A stretch of DNA of 14,467 nucleotides from assembly GCA_035559295.1 (NCBI GenBank), contig DATMBL010000061.1, positions 1 through 14,467 on the forward strand, written 5' to 3'. Below are positions 7,046-14,467 of the stretch, one piece after another (position 1 is the first letter of the stretch; each line of letters begins with the position of its first letter). The translations under genes and the position numbers were made by a program. This stretch comes from DATMBL01 sp035559295. GTDB taxonomy: Bacteria; Desulfobacterota; Binatia; UBA9968. The notes under the pieces are model-generated. The model saw nothing but the letters and a program-made list of their open reading frames with translations. It was not told where the DNA came from and did not search any database.

Positions 7046-8479
7046 TCACGCGATATTACGGATCGTGAGTTTGCCGTCGGAATAGACGAGCAGCGACTTT
7101 CGTTCGTTGATGATCGTCTCCAGCGCCACCTCGCGTCCCCACAGCTGGTGCAGGTACTGAAGGGTTTTTTCAGCGTACTCGAGATGAAGATCCCGCCCGT
7201 CATGGTAGTGTTTGAGCAGCAGGGTTCGGCTCTTGTTGAAGTCGGCGTCTTCGACCTTAATCACCGGCACCGTGCCCATGCCGACGTTACGGAGCAGCGT
7301 CTCTTTGATGTCCTGCCAGTTTTCCTTGTCCGCCACCCGGCTCACCACCTTGTCGTTGCCCCGCGTCTGGTATTCGAAGAGCTTGAGCTCGCGGATGAGA
7401 TCTTCGGTTAAGAAGCGGCGCAAAAAGGACACGTCGCGATCGACTTCTCGCACCTCGAAAATCTTTTGCAGACCGGTTTGCTTGCGCCGCCCGAATTCCC
7501 GCTCGTCGTCGGCGGATGGATGGTCCCAACGCTTCTCGATATTTTCCCACACCTTCATGCCGATGTGGTACGGATTGATGTTGCCGGGCGACGGCGCCAG
7601 TACCTGATTGTGACGGACCATGAATTCCATCCGGATGCCCTGCGGCAGATCCAGGTTATCCATGATCCGTTTGTGCCAGAAGCTCGCCCATCCCTCGTTC
7701 ATGATCTTGGTTTCGATCTGCGGGATGAAGTACTGCGTCTGCTCATGAACGATGGTGAGCAGGTCCTTTTCCCATTCGGCAAAACGCGGGTTGTGGTCGC
7801 GCACGAACAATAACAGGTTTTCATCGGGATAGAGCGGGACTTTTTCGAGATCCGGCGGCGTATACTCCTTCGGCCGGTGGATCGAACGGAACGGATCGGA
7901 CGGCGGCTCCGACTCGCGAAGGAGCTGCTCCTGCTGCTCCTGAACGGTTTGCCGGCGAATCGAGAGATTGCGCTGGCATTGCATCGACAGGGCGTGCGCC
8001 GCGTCGAGAATCCGTTCGACGCTTTCCAAGCCGATACTCGGATCTTCGACGTATCGGCGCACGCGGTCGGCGTGGGTCTTGAACTTCTCGATCGTGAACT
8101 CGGCGCGGATCGTTCGAAAAGTAAAATTGTTGCGGAAGAAATCGTTGTGCCCGTAGACATGGGCCATGGTCAGGATCTGCAACGCCAGGCTGTTGTCGCG
8201 CATCAAATACGCGATCGCGGGGTTGGAGTTGATGACCATCTCGTAAGGCAAACCCGAGACGCCGTACTCGTAAAACGTTTTAAGCTTTTCGTAGCTCTTG
8301 CCATACGACCAGTGGGGGTAGTGCGACGGCATCCCCGAGTACACCATGTACGAGAGCATCTGCTCGTGATCGCAGATCTCGAATTCCTGCGGATAGATGC
8401 TCAGGCCGAAGCGCTGCACCAGCTCCAGGATCCGTTCGTTCCATTGCTGCAAGTCTGCGATCGAATAAGACTCCGCCAT
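7046..8479 (-). CDS. spoVR: SpoVR family protein
   Basis: A 477-residue soluble protein of the SpoVR/YcgB family, needed for spore cortex formation in Bacillus but widespread in non-sporulating bacteria, where its biochemical role is unsettled. Family hallmarks seen: YEMVINSNPAIAYLM (79-93), MAHVYGHNDFFRNN (105-118), MNEGWASFWHKRIM (260-273), HNQVLAPSPGNINPYHIG (290-307) and a C-terminal RNVGMGTVPVI (397-407). The His/Glu-rich motifs (HVYGHND, MNEGWASFWH) look like a conserved active or metal site, which is inference. The length is close to the family norm. The frame opens with a TTG at 8491 that overlaps the previous stop. I prefer the ATG at 8477-8479 because GAGG lies six bases upstream and the sequence begins MAESYSIADLQQW. 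It is the last gene of the prkA-yhbH-spoVR trio, eight bases after the yhbH stop. Confidence 0.95.
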   Translation of the reverse strand: MAESYSIADLQQWNERILELVQRFGLSIYPQEFEICDHEQMLSYMVYSGMPSHYPHWSYGKSYEKLKTFYEYGVSGLPYEMVINSNPAIAYLMRDNSLALQILTMAHVYGHNDFFRNNFTFRTIRAEFTIEKFKTHADRVRRYVEDPSIGLESVERILDAAHALSMQCQRNLSIRRQTVQEQQEQLLRESEPPSDPFRSIHRPKEYTPPDLEKVPLYPDENLLLFVRDHNPRFAEWEKDLLTIVHEQTQYFIPQIETKIMNEGWASFWHKRIMDNLDLPQGIRMEFMVRHNQVLAPSPGNINPYHIGMKVWENIEKRWDHPSADDEREFGRRKQTGLQKIFEVREVDRDVSFLRRFLTEDLIRELKLFEYQTRGNDKVVSRVADKENWQDIKETLLRNVGMGTVPVIKVEDADFNKSRTLLLKHYHDGRDLHLEYAEKTLQYLHQLWGREVALETIINERKSLLVYSDGKLTIRNIA

Positions 8480-8485
8480 GGCCGA

Positions 8486-8489
8486 CCTC
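8486..8489 (-). promoter_or_regulatory. Ribosome binding site of spoVR overlapping the upstream stop codon
   Basis: The minus strand reads TTGAGG: the yhbH TGA stop (8488-8490) is part of the GAGG that sits six bases before the spoVR ATG. This layout suggests translational coupling and decides the start in favour of 8479 over the TTG at 8491. Confidence 0.6.
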
Positions 8490-9669
8490 AAGCGGCGTCT
8501 TCGCGGGCTCGATCCTTATTGAGGAAAGTCTTGAACGACGGCCAGATATCTTCCTTGCGCTGAATCTGCACCGTTTGAAAGTTGGGCTCTTGGATCTGAT
8601 TGAAGTACTGGATCATGCTGCCGCTGTAATAGCCGCTGCCGAGCGGCTTGATTTCCCCGTACCCGAACAGGTTGCAAATGCGCGCCAGCTCGGCCGCCGC
8701 TTTGAGCGCGGCGGCGTTGTCGGACTCGAAATTGTCTCCGTCCGAGCAGTGAAACGCGTAAATGTTCCACAGCGTGGGGTGATAGCGCTCGTGGATAATT
8801 TCCAGCGCCTTTGCATAGCCTGAGGAAATGAACGTTCCCCCTGATTCGCCCTTGTGAAAAAATTCTTCTTCCGTGACCTCGCGCGCTTCGGTATGATGCG
8901 CGATGAACACGATCTCGACGTTCTGATACCGGGTGCAGAGAAACCGGTAGAGCAGGAAAAAGAAGCTCCGCGCCAGGTACTTTTTCATCGTGTCCATCGA
9001 ACCCGAGGTATCCATAATGCAAAACACCACGGCGTTCGACTGGCGGCGCTTTTCGGTCACCGTATGATGGTAGCGCAAGTCGTCCCTGTGAAAGGGGAAG
9101 CGCCGCTCGGAAAAACCGTCGCCGTGGGAACGCTGCGAGGCTTTTTTCCGCCGCACCCGCGAACGCGCGGTTCGCTTCTTATCCAAACGGACGCGGATAC
9201 CGATCTTGCGGTACCCCTTGCGCCTGTACTGCTGCTCGACCTCCATTTCGCGTAGCTGCTTTCTCTCGAGGTGCGGCAGCTCGAGATCCTCGAACATCAG
9301 CTCGACCAACTCGTCGAGACTGATATCGGTCTCGTAATAGTCGACGCCGGGCTGGTCTCCGGCCTGATCGCCTTTGGCGGGCTGCTTGCCCTGAGCGATG
9401 GTTTGACCCGGCTGCGTGTCGTCGCCCGCGCCCTGGCCGACCCCGGGGGTATTTTCGCCGTAGACGAAGCGGTATTCTTTGATCCCGCGGAGGGGCACTT
9501 TAATGATGCGATTGCGATCTTTGCCGATGATCGATTCCTCGGCGATGATATCGGCAATGTTGTTTCGGATCGCCTCGCGCACCTTTTGCCGGTGACGCAG
9601 ACGGTCGCCCGCACTGCGATCGCTTCGTTGGGCCGAAGAAGAATCGTAGCTGCGAAAAACCGTGTCCAT
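8488..9669 (-). CDS. yhbH: YhbH/YeaH family (DUF444) von Willebrand A-type stress protein
   Basis: A 393-residue soluble protein. The C-terminal half is a vWA-like domain with a MIDAS-type metal site MDTSGSM (219-225: D220, S222, S224), a conserved ESGGTFISSGY (275-285, T279) and CSDGDN (308-313). Before it are a Gly/Gln/Asp-rich linker (~75-110), the helix LDELVELMFEDLELPHLER (118-136) and a basic LDKKRTARS (162-170). The N-terminal RHRQKVREAIRNN and the overall length resemble Bacillus YhbH more than the longer E. coli YeaH. The family always travels with PrkA and usually SpoVR; it is thought to act in the same stress or starvation response, though its partner is not proven. The ATG at 9667-9669 follows the prkA stop by 24 bases. 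The leader there is pyrimidine-rich with no Shine-Dalgarno, so translation may rely on coupling to prkA. Confidence 0.93.
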   Translation of the reverse strand: MDTVFRSYDSSSAQRSDRSAGDRLRHRQKVREAIRNNIADIIAEESIIGKDRNRIIKVPLRGIKEYRFVYGENTPGVGQGAGDDTQPGQTIAQGKQPAKGDQAGDQPGVDYYETDISLDELVELMFEDLELPHLERKQLREMEVEQQYRRKGYRKIGIRVRLDKKRTARSRVRRKKASQRSHGDGFSERRFPFHRDDLRYHHTVTEKRRQSNAVVFCIMDTSGSMDTMKKYLARSFFFLLYRFLCTRYQNVEIVFIAHHTEAREVTEEEFFHKGESGGTFISSGYAKALEIIHERYHPTLWNIYAFHCSDGDNFESDNAAALKAAAELARICNLFGYGEIKPLGSGYYSGSMIQYFNQIQEPNFQTVQIQRKEDIWPSFKTFLNKDRAREDAA

Positions 9670-9693
9670 GCAAGAGAGGGGAAGGCGCGGCGA

Positions 9694-11628
9694 TCAATCC
9701 TTCCAGAGATTGTTCGCCGCGTACTTGAGCACGACGTCCACGCAACTCTGGCAGTAGCCGGTTTCGAGCAGGTTCTTGACCATCGCGTTGTACTTTTCGG
9801 TCTGTTCTTCGTCGCGCGTCCGCGCTTTGGTGATGATGCGGCTGAGATCGCGGACCGACGTCATGAGTTTTTTCTCGATCGCTTCTTTCAGCGGTTCGTA
9901 GCTGCGGTAGTCGATTTTCTCGCCGCGCCGGTTGGCCGCCCAGAGATACGAGATGACCTCCTGCCGGAAACCGTCGGCCGCCGATCCGATGATCGCGATT
10001 TGCTCCTCGATCGACTTCATGAAGCTCTCGTCCGGCGAGAGCTCTTCTTTGGTGTTACGGTCTTTGACTTTGCTCTTGTTGACGTACGCCTCGGCATGGT
10101 CCAGGTAATTCTGGAACAAGGCTTCGGCTTGTTCCGTATACGAGTACACGAACGCCCGCGTGATCTCCTTTTCGAGGATTTCGAGATACTCCTTGTGGAG
10201 GGTGTCCTGCAGGAATTCGAGGTACTGCTTGCGCGTGTCGTCCGACAGGTCGGCTTCCTTCACCATGTTGATCAACGCCTCGCGCACGTTGATCGGGTTG
10301 ATGCAGTTGCCCGCGGTGTTGTCCGAGAGCGCGTTGTCGAGGGCTTTCATGATGAAGCGGGTGGAGATGCCGGTCATGCCCTCCCGCTTGGCCCCTTCCT
10401 TCAGCTCCTGGTAATCGACTTTTTTGGTCCGCCCCTTTTCCACGACTTCCTCGCCGTTGTAAATCTTGAGCTTGGTCATGAGATCGCACTTGTTCGTAGG
10501 CTCCAGGCGCGAAAGGATCGCGAACATCGAGGCGATCTCGAGCGTGTGCGGCGCAACGTGCGCGCGGAAATCGGAGTTACGGATGATCTTCTGGTAGATC
10601 TTGACCTCTTCGGAGAGCCTCAAGTTGTACGGCACCCGAATCACCACGATCCGGTCGAGGATCGCTTCGTTCGTGTGATCGGCCTTGAACTTTTGCCATT
10701 CCGCTTCGTTCGAGTGGGCCACGATCACGGTGTCTACGTAAACCAGCCCGTGGCGGCCGGGGGCGGGGATGACTTTCTCCTGGGTCGCGGTGATCATGCA
10801 GTGGAGGTACTCGATTTCGTTCTTGAAGACTTCGATGAACTCGACGATCCCCCGGTTGCCGACGTTCAGAGCGCCGTTGAGTTCGAGCACGCGGGGATCG
10901 CCTTCCGAGTAGAGGTCGAGCTTGGAGATGTCTTCGCTGCCGATCAAGACCGAAGTGTCCTGGTTGTTGGGATCAACCGGCGGCACGACGCCGATGCCGA
11001 CGCGGGCGCGTTTGGAAAACTGCACCGTGCTGACCGGCACTTCCTCGTATTTGCCGTTGAACTCGGTCTTGAGCCGATAGCGACACACCGGGCAGAGGTC
11101 GCCCTCGATGTGCACGCCCAGCATCTTTTCGAACTCCTTGCGCAGATGGCGCGGGATCAGGTGGAGCGGCTCCTCGAACATCGGGCAGCCGTCGATCGCG
11201 TAAATCGGGTCGCTTTCTTCCAAGCCGCGGTGGAGCTTCTCGATCAGCGAACTCTTTCCCGAGCCCACCGGGCCCATGAGATAGAGCACCTGCCGGCTCT
11301 CTTCTCCCTTGAGTGACGCTGCGTGAAAATACCGTACGATCTGCGATATCGTTTTTTCGATGCCGAAGAACTCGTCCGCGAAGAAATTGTAGATCTTGAT
11401 CGACTCGTCCTTGTAGAGTCGTTTGATGTGCGGGTCGTTCAGCTCCTGGATATCCCGGACGCCGGGCTTCATGATCGTATCGTAGATTCGCGCGTGCGCC
11501 AGCTTCGCGATGGTGGGATCTTCCCTTACCTTGTCCAGGTAGCCCAACAAGTTGCCTTTCCACGAAACCGCTTGCTGCCGGTCCCGGTCGCGGCGAATCA
11601 AGTTTTCAAATTCTTTGTTATTGGCCAT
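9694..11628 (-). CDS. prkA: PrkA serine protein kinase / AAA+ ATPase (YeaG)
   Basis: A 644-residue protein matching the PrkA/YeaG family (B. subtilis PrkA about 631, E. coli YeaG 644). The N-terminal AAA-type domain has Walker A GPVGSGKSS (119-127, K125), a Walker B/sensor-like region IVEFIEVFKNEIEYLH (261-276), sensor-1-like VDTVIVAHSNEAEW (298-311) and a possible arginine-finger stretch ILDRIVVIRVPYNL (323-336). CPVCRY (179-184) supplies a Cys pair. The C-terminal half (about 420-640) carries the kinase-like region assigned to the family, ending with a second Cys pair GYCQSC (624-629). Reports describe protein kinase activity; protease activity has also been proposed. I chose ATG 11626-11628 (MANNKEFENL) because GAGGT lies six bases upstream; the GTG two codons earlier would abut that site. 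First gene of the operon, behind a sigma-54-like promoter. Confidence 0.96.
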   Translation of the reverse strand: MANNKEFENLIRRDRDRQQAVSWKGNLLGYLDKVREDPTIAKLAHARIYDTIMKPGVRDIQELNDPHIKRLYKDESIKIYNFFADEFFGIEKTISQIVRYFHAASLKGEESRQVLYLMGPVGSGKSSLIEKLHRGLEESDPIYAIDGCPMFEEPLHLIPRHLRKEFEKMLGVHIEGDLCPVCRYRLKTEFNGKYEEVPVSTVQFSKRARVGIGVVPPVDPNNQDTSVLIGSEDISKLDLYSEGDPRVLELNGALNVGNRGIVEFIEVFKNEIEYLHCMITATQEKVIPAPGRHGLVYVDTVIVAHSNEAEWQKFKADHTNEAILDRIVVIRVPYNLRLSEEVKIYQKIIRNSDFRAHVAPHTLEIASMFAILSRLEPTNKCDLMTKLKIYNGEEVVEKGRTKKVDYQELKEGAKREGMTGISTRFIMKALDNALSDNTAGNCINPINVREALINMVKEADLSDDTRKQYLEFLQDTLHKEYLEILEKEITRAFVYSYTEQAEALFQNYLDHAEAYVNKSKVKDRNTKEELSPDESFMKSIEEQIAIIGSAADGFRQEVISYLWAANRRGEKIDYRSYEPLKEAIEKKLMTSVRDLSRIITKARTRDEEQTEKYNAMVKNLLETGYCQSCVDVVLKYAANNLWKD

Positions 11629-11634
11629 GCACAC

Positions 11635-11639
11635 ACCTC
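11635..11639 (-). promoter_or_regulatory. Ribosome binding site of prkA
   Basis: GAGGT on the minus strand, six bases before the ATG at 11626-11628. It would directly abut the alternative GTG at 11632-11634, so it rules that start out. Confidence 0.65.
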
Positions 11640-11694
11640 GCCTTCGGGGATAGCTTCATGAGGGGGACAAGCGCACCTCGTCTTATCCCCAATA

Positions 11695-11710
11695 TGCATA
11701 ATCTAAGCCA
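11695..11710 (-). promoter_or_regulatory. Candidate sigma-54 (-24/-12) promoter of the prkA operon
   Basis: The minus strand reads TGGCTTAGATTATGCA. The invariant GG (-24) and GC (-12) are present with the standard spacing of the consensus TGGCAC-N5-TTGCA; mismatches are at the two bases after TGGC and one T before TGC. Transcription would begin near 11684, giving a leader of about 56 bases. Activation by sigma-54 with an NtrC-type enhancer protein fits the nitrogen-starvation control known for yeaG/yeaH in E. coli. Upstream enhancer sites were not identified. Confidence 0.55.
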
Positions 11711-12121
11711 GGAAAGGACCCGATACAGCAGTGAAGCTGGTAGGTTGGAACTGCCGGAAGCGGACTTGAGCGGAATCTTCTGGGTCACACATTCGACCTC
11801 CCGAGCTGCCTTGGTCGCCGTCACCCTCGAGTTCGTTGACTGTTAGACGTCCCAACGAACTGTTTCTTCCGTTTCTTGGTCGCGGCCGATATTGAAGCGC
11901 CGTTTTTGGCCAAAGTCAAGAAAAAACTCCGTTGGGGCAGCGGCTTGCCGAGGCGGAAGCAAGCGCTGGCGCGGCGCGGACGACGTCACGCGGTTGCGAC
12001 GAAATCGCGCGTACTGTCGCATTTGCGAGAATCGCACCGTCCCGTCTCCACTTTTTTGCTGCGGCGGAATTTCGACTGCCGAGGACTTTCGGTAAAGAAT
12101 CAAAAGCCGTTTGCGTTCGCC
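11711..12121. other. Divergent intergenic region, mostly unexplained
   Basis: The region between the prkA promoter and the kinase promoter exceeds what two promoters need. Several short overlapping frames exist on both strands. None combines a good start site with a recognisable product. The plus-strand frame 11892-12095 encodes a basic Arg-rich peptide with a Cys cluster (YCRICENRT...FCCGG) but has no convincing ribosome binding site. The region may hold enhancer-binding sites for the sigma-54 promoter, a small RNA or a gene remnant; nothing firm was seen. Confidence 0.4.
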
Positions 12122-12149
12122 TTGACACGCTTCGAGGGTCCTTGATAAA
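12122..12149 (+). promoter_or_regulatory. Candidate sigma-70-type promoter of the histidine kinase gene
   Basis: A perfect TTGACA (12122-12127) is followed after 16 bases by GATAAA (12144-12149), which matches TATAAT at four positions. Transcription would start near 12156, about 40 bases before the kinase ATG. Confidence 0.5.
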
Positions 12150-12154
12150 TGCCG

Positions 12155-12167
12155 GTGGTCAAACCAC
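12155..12167. repeat. Short palindrome at the presumed kinase transcription start
   Basis: GTGGT-CAA-ACCAC is a 5-bp inverted repeat with a three-base centre, lying just downstream of the candidate -10. It could be an operator half-site pair or a small leader hairpin; a match this short can also be chance. Confidence 0.25.
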
Positions 12168-12184
12168 GACCTCGCTTTTCGCAG

Positions 12185-12191
12185 AAGGGGG
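12185..12191 (+). promoter_or_regulatory. Ribosome binding site of the histidine kinase
   Basis: AAGGGGG ends five bases before the ATG at 12197-12199, supporting that start. Confidence 0.55.
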
Positions 12192-12196
12192 ATCCT

Positions 12197-14467
12197 ATGG
12201 CGCGTCAGTCGTTGCAGCAACGGGCCCTATTTGCGGTAATCGCTCTGGTCGCCGGCGCGATGATCACCGTAACGCTGACGGCGTCTTTTCACTGGGTTAA
12301 CAAACCCTTCCCGGGTTTTTTCTTGCATGAGAATCTCACTGTCGGACCCTATTCCTTGCCGCGCTGGAGCGGCAACCAGGCGGGCCTGAAGCCTTTCGAT
12401 TTGATCACGGCCGTGAACGGCCGGCCGCTGACCGATCGCGCGTCCCTGTACGAGCTGGCCAGGAGCGCGCCACCGGCCACGCGCTTTACCTATACGGTGG
12501 TTCGCGATGAGCGTTCCTTCAGCATCGGCGTCGCGTCCATGCGCTTCAGTTTTTACGACTGGTTTCTGAGCTTCGGCCTGTTCGTCCTCATCGGCCTCGC
12601 TTTTCTCATCATCGGCGCCGCGCCTTGCTATTTTGGCGCGAACTCGCCGGCCGCGCGCTTTCTCTGCCTCATGGGGATCGCCGTCTTCCTTTGGTTCGAG
12701 ACCACGTTTGATTTCATGACATCGGGGCGCATCCCCAAGGAGTTGCGGCACTTGGCGATCACGATTACGCCGAGCCTCGGCATCCACCTCGCGTTCATCC
12801 TGAGGGGCCGCGAGGCGTTGCAACGGTGGCAGCGAAGCGTGCTGGCCGCTGTTTATGCCGGCGCGGTTTTGCTGGCGGTTTTGAACAGCCTCACATTCTT
12901 CGGTCCTCCGGAAACGTGGATGTGGGCGTTTCGCGCCGAGTATCTGTACGCGTGTCTCGGCGCTCTCGCTTTCCTGGCGATTCTCTGGAGGGCGCTCGAA
13001 GGAGATCTGGCGGATCTCACCCGTTCTCGCTTGCGCGTCATGTTTGCCGGCGCGCTCATCGGGTTTCTCGTTCCTACGATGGCGGCGGTGCTGACGAGTT
13101 CGCTCCGCTGGTCGATCCCATATAATCTCGCATTGATTCCGACTTTGTTCTTCCCGCTCTCGGTCGCGTACGCGCTCCTCAAATACACGCTGTTCGATCT
13201 CGGCCACGCGTTCAAGCTCTCCGTGAGCCGGCTGACGCTCACGGTCTTTCTTTTGGCGCTGTATCTCGCCGTCGTTGTGGCCGTGGGGAGCTCTTTGGGC
13301 GGCGATGAGAGCGACCCGCTGATCCCTTTGTTTTTTTCGGTCTTGGTAGTGCTGTTGTTCAATCCCGCGCTCCGCCGCATCGAGCGCACCGTCGACCGCT
13401 ATATCTACCGGCAGGAGTACGATGCCGGCGCGGTGCAGGAGGAGATCAGCCTCTACCTCAGATCGTTGGCGACCGCCCGCTGGATCGCCAATGGTTTTGT
13501 CCGTCTCACGTCGGAGCGGCTCGGGCTTCACTCGGCGGGTCTGGTGTACCGGCCCAAAGGCGCGCAGGAAATCCTTGCGGCCGGAGCGGCCGATAGCGCT
13601 GCCGACCACGGCGCGATCGCGGGAGGCATGATTTCTCTATGGGAGCGGCTCCTTGGGGGCCGTTATCAGATCCTATCGAGGGGCGAAGTCGCCGGGGATC
13701 CGCGGTTTGCGCGCGACCGCGAGGAGATTCTGAGGACCTTCGACGCTCTTCGGGCCGAGCTCTTCATTCCGATCGTGTTCGAGCGGGAGATTCGGGGCTT
13801 CGCCTGGTTTGGCGCAAAACGCTCGGGCAACGAGTACAGCGCCGAGGACCTTCGCCTGCTCGGCACGCTGACGGATCAGCTTGCGCTTTCCCTGGAGAAC
13901 GGGCGGCTCTTCGAGGAATCGGTCCAGGCGCAAGAGGAGTACCGTCAACTCTACAACAGCGCCGAAATCGCCAACAAGCGCCTGATCGAGAACGATCGAT
14001 TGAAAAAGCAGTTCGTTGCCAATTTGTGTCACGAACTGAGAACACCGGTGAGCACGATCATCGGCTACGCCGAGATCTTGCTCGATCCGGCGTTTCGCGG
14101 CGATCGGCGGCCGATTTTGGAACGGCTCGTGCAGAACGGGCAGGACCTATCGCAGTTGATGGACAATCTTCTCGACTTCTCGCGCATCGAAGCGGGCGCG
14201 TTGTTCAATCGCTGCGAGCCCGTCAAAGTCCAAGAGATCCTCCGCGCGCTCGAGCTCATGACCCAACGGTTGATCCGCGGCCGGCCGATCGAGTTCAAAA
14301 CCGCGATCGAGCCTCAGATCGAGGTCATCCACAGCGATCCGAGGAAGTTGCAGCAAATATTGACGCAGCTGCTGACCAACGCGCTCAAGTTCACGCACCG
14401 GGGACGCATCGAACTGAGACTCCGCCTGCGCTCGGAGGCGGATCTTCCGTTGCTCGAGATCTCAGTC
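12197..14467 (+). CDS. Membrane sensor histidine kinase with PDZ-like, multi-TM and GAF domains (3' truncated)
   Basis: The frame is open for 757 codons to the window edge. Residues ~13-31 form a first membrane helix. Residues ~38-114 resemble an extracytoplasmic PDZ domain, with QAGLKPFDLITAVNGRPL (61-78) and TYTVVRDERSFSIGV. About nine further hydrophobic helices follow (near 120-144, 154-172, 183-202, 215-232, 248-266, 281-303, 307-330, 348-366 and 375-390). A GAF-like domain covers about 415-570, then a charged linker helix. The HisKA dimerisation domain contains the H-box NLCHELRTPVS with phospho-acceptor H612. The ATPase domain begins with the N-box QLLTNALKFT (N728) and is cut before its G-boxes. 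The PDZ-plus-many-helices sensor recalls the layout of Bacillus ComP-type receptors, as I remember it. The ligand is unknown. A response regulator or receiver domain may lie beyond the edge. ATG 12197 has AAGGGGG upstream. It is divergent from prkA. Confidence 0.9.
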   Translation, partial: MARQSLQQRALFAVIALVAGAMITVTLTASFHWVNKPFPGFFLHENLTVGPYSLPRWSGNQAGLKPFDLITAVNGRPLTDRASLYELARSAPPATRFTYTVVRDERSFSIGVASMRFSFYDWFLSFGLFVLIGLAFLIIGAAPCYFGANSPAARFLCLMGIAVFLWFETTFDFMTSGRIPKELRHLAITITPSLGIHLAFILRGREALQRWQRSVLAAVYAGAVLLAVLNSLTFFGPPETWMWAFRAEYLYACLGALAFLAILWRALEGDLADLTRSRLRVMFAGALIGFLVPTMAAVLTSSLRWSIPYNLALIPTLFFPLSVAYALLKYTLFDLGHAFKLSVSRLTLTVFLLALYLAVVVAVGSSLGGDESDPLIPLFFSVLVVLLFNPALRRIERTVDRYIYRQEYDAGAVQEEISLYLRSLATARWIANGFVRLTSERLGLHSAGLVYRPKGAQEILAAGAADSAADHGAIAGGMISLWERLLGGRYQILSRGEVAGDPRFARDREEILRTFDALRAELFIPIVFEREIRGFAWFGAKRSGNEYSAEDLRLLGTLTDQLALSLENGRLFEESVQAQEEYRQLYNSAEIANKRLIENDRLKKQFVANLCHELRTPVSTIIGYAEILLDPAFRGDRRPILERLVQNGQDLSQLMDNLLDFSRIEAGALFNRCEPVKVQEILRALELMTQRLIRGRPIEFKTAIEPQIEVIHSDPRKLQQILTQLLTNALKFTHRGRIELRLRLRSEADLPLLEISV

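Noticed and set aside
8480..8491. TTG start of spoVR overlapping the yhbH stop
   Set aside because: The ATG at 8479 is better placed behind GAGG and gives the family-like N-terminus.
9271..11316. 681-codon plus-strand open frame
   Set aside because: It is exactly antisense to prkA and yhbH, whose products are unmistakable. Its translation is repetitive in Asp, Arg, Val, Leu and Phe, as expected from a GC-rich codon mirror.
11658..11846. 62-codon plus-strand frame near the prkA promoter
   Set aside because: It has no ribosome binding site, overlaps the candidate sigma-54 element and has no recognisable product.
12227..13609. 460-codon minus-strand open frame
   Set aside because: Antisense to the histidine kinase. 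The product is extremely rich in Arg, Glu, Gln and Ala without motifs, so it is a shadow of the membrane-domain codons.

Overview
This is a moderately GC-rich bacterial window. Almost all of it is coding on the minus strand, with one long plus-strand gene at the right end. No rRNA, tRNA, CRISPR array, insertion sequence or integrase was seen. A sigma-54-like promoter and a large membrane histidine kinase suggest a Gram-negative-type bacterium. The stress trio PrkA/YhbH/SpoVR is of the Bacillus/deltaproteobacterial kind rather than the E. coli kind. Together with the unusual sugar genes at the left end, this fits an uncultured soil or groundwater lineage (Rokubacteria/Methylomirabilota- or Binatota-like). 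That placement is a tentative impression, not a result.

Left region (about 1-5516, all minus strand, read right to left): a probable operon for making, modifying and exporting a saccharide. It begins with a large fusion protein (glycoside-hydrolase barrel, GT2 glycosyltransferase, membrane segments and an unassigned C-terminal region). A half-size ABC exporter with fused ATPase follows, then a SAM-dependent methyltransferase, then the N-terminal part of a GT-B-like glycosyltransferase that runs off the left edge. Gaps are only about 12-30 bases. The likely logic is synthesis or remodelling of a glycan, export by the ABC protein, and decoration by the methyltransferase and last transferase.

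Middle region (5517-7045): a 349-base spacer that may hold one small plus-strand gene with a strong ribosome binding site, then a long and divergent shikimate dehydrogenase-like gene on the minus strand.

Stress operon (7046-11628, minus strand): prkA, yhbH/yeaH and spoVR, tightly packed. PrkA is an AAA+/kinase-like protein, YhbH/YeaH a von Willebrand A-type protein, and SpoVR a partner of unknown biochemical role. A well-spaced -24/-12 (sigma-54) element lies about 67 bases upstream of the prkA start, which agrees with the known nitrogen-starvation control of yeaGH in enterobacteria. The shikimate dehydrogenase-like gene lies 79 bases downstream and may be co-transcribed.

Right region (11629-14467): a long divergent intergenic region of about 570 bases with a sigma-70-type promoter on its right side, then a plus-strand sensor histidine kinase that runs off the right edge. 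Its order is TM helix, extracytoplasmic PDZ-like domain, about nine further TM helices, GAF, HisKA and a truncated ATPase domain. Its divergent position next to the sigma-54-type prkA promoter makes a regulatory link possible but unproven.
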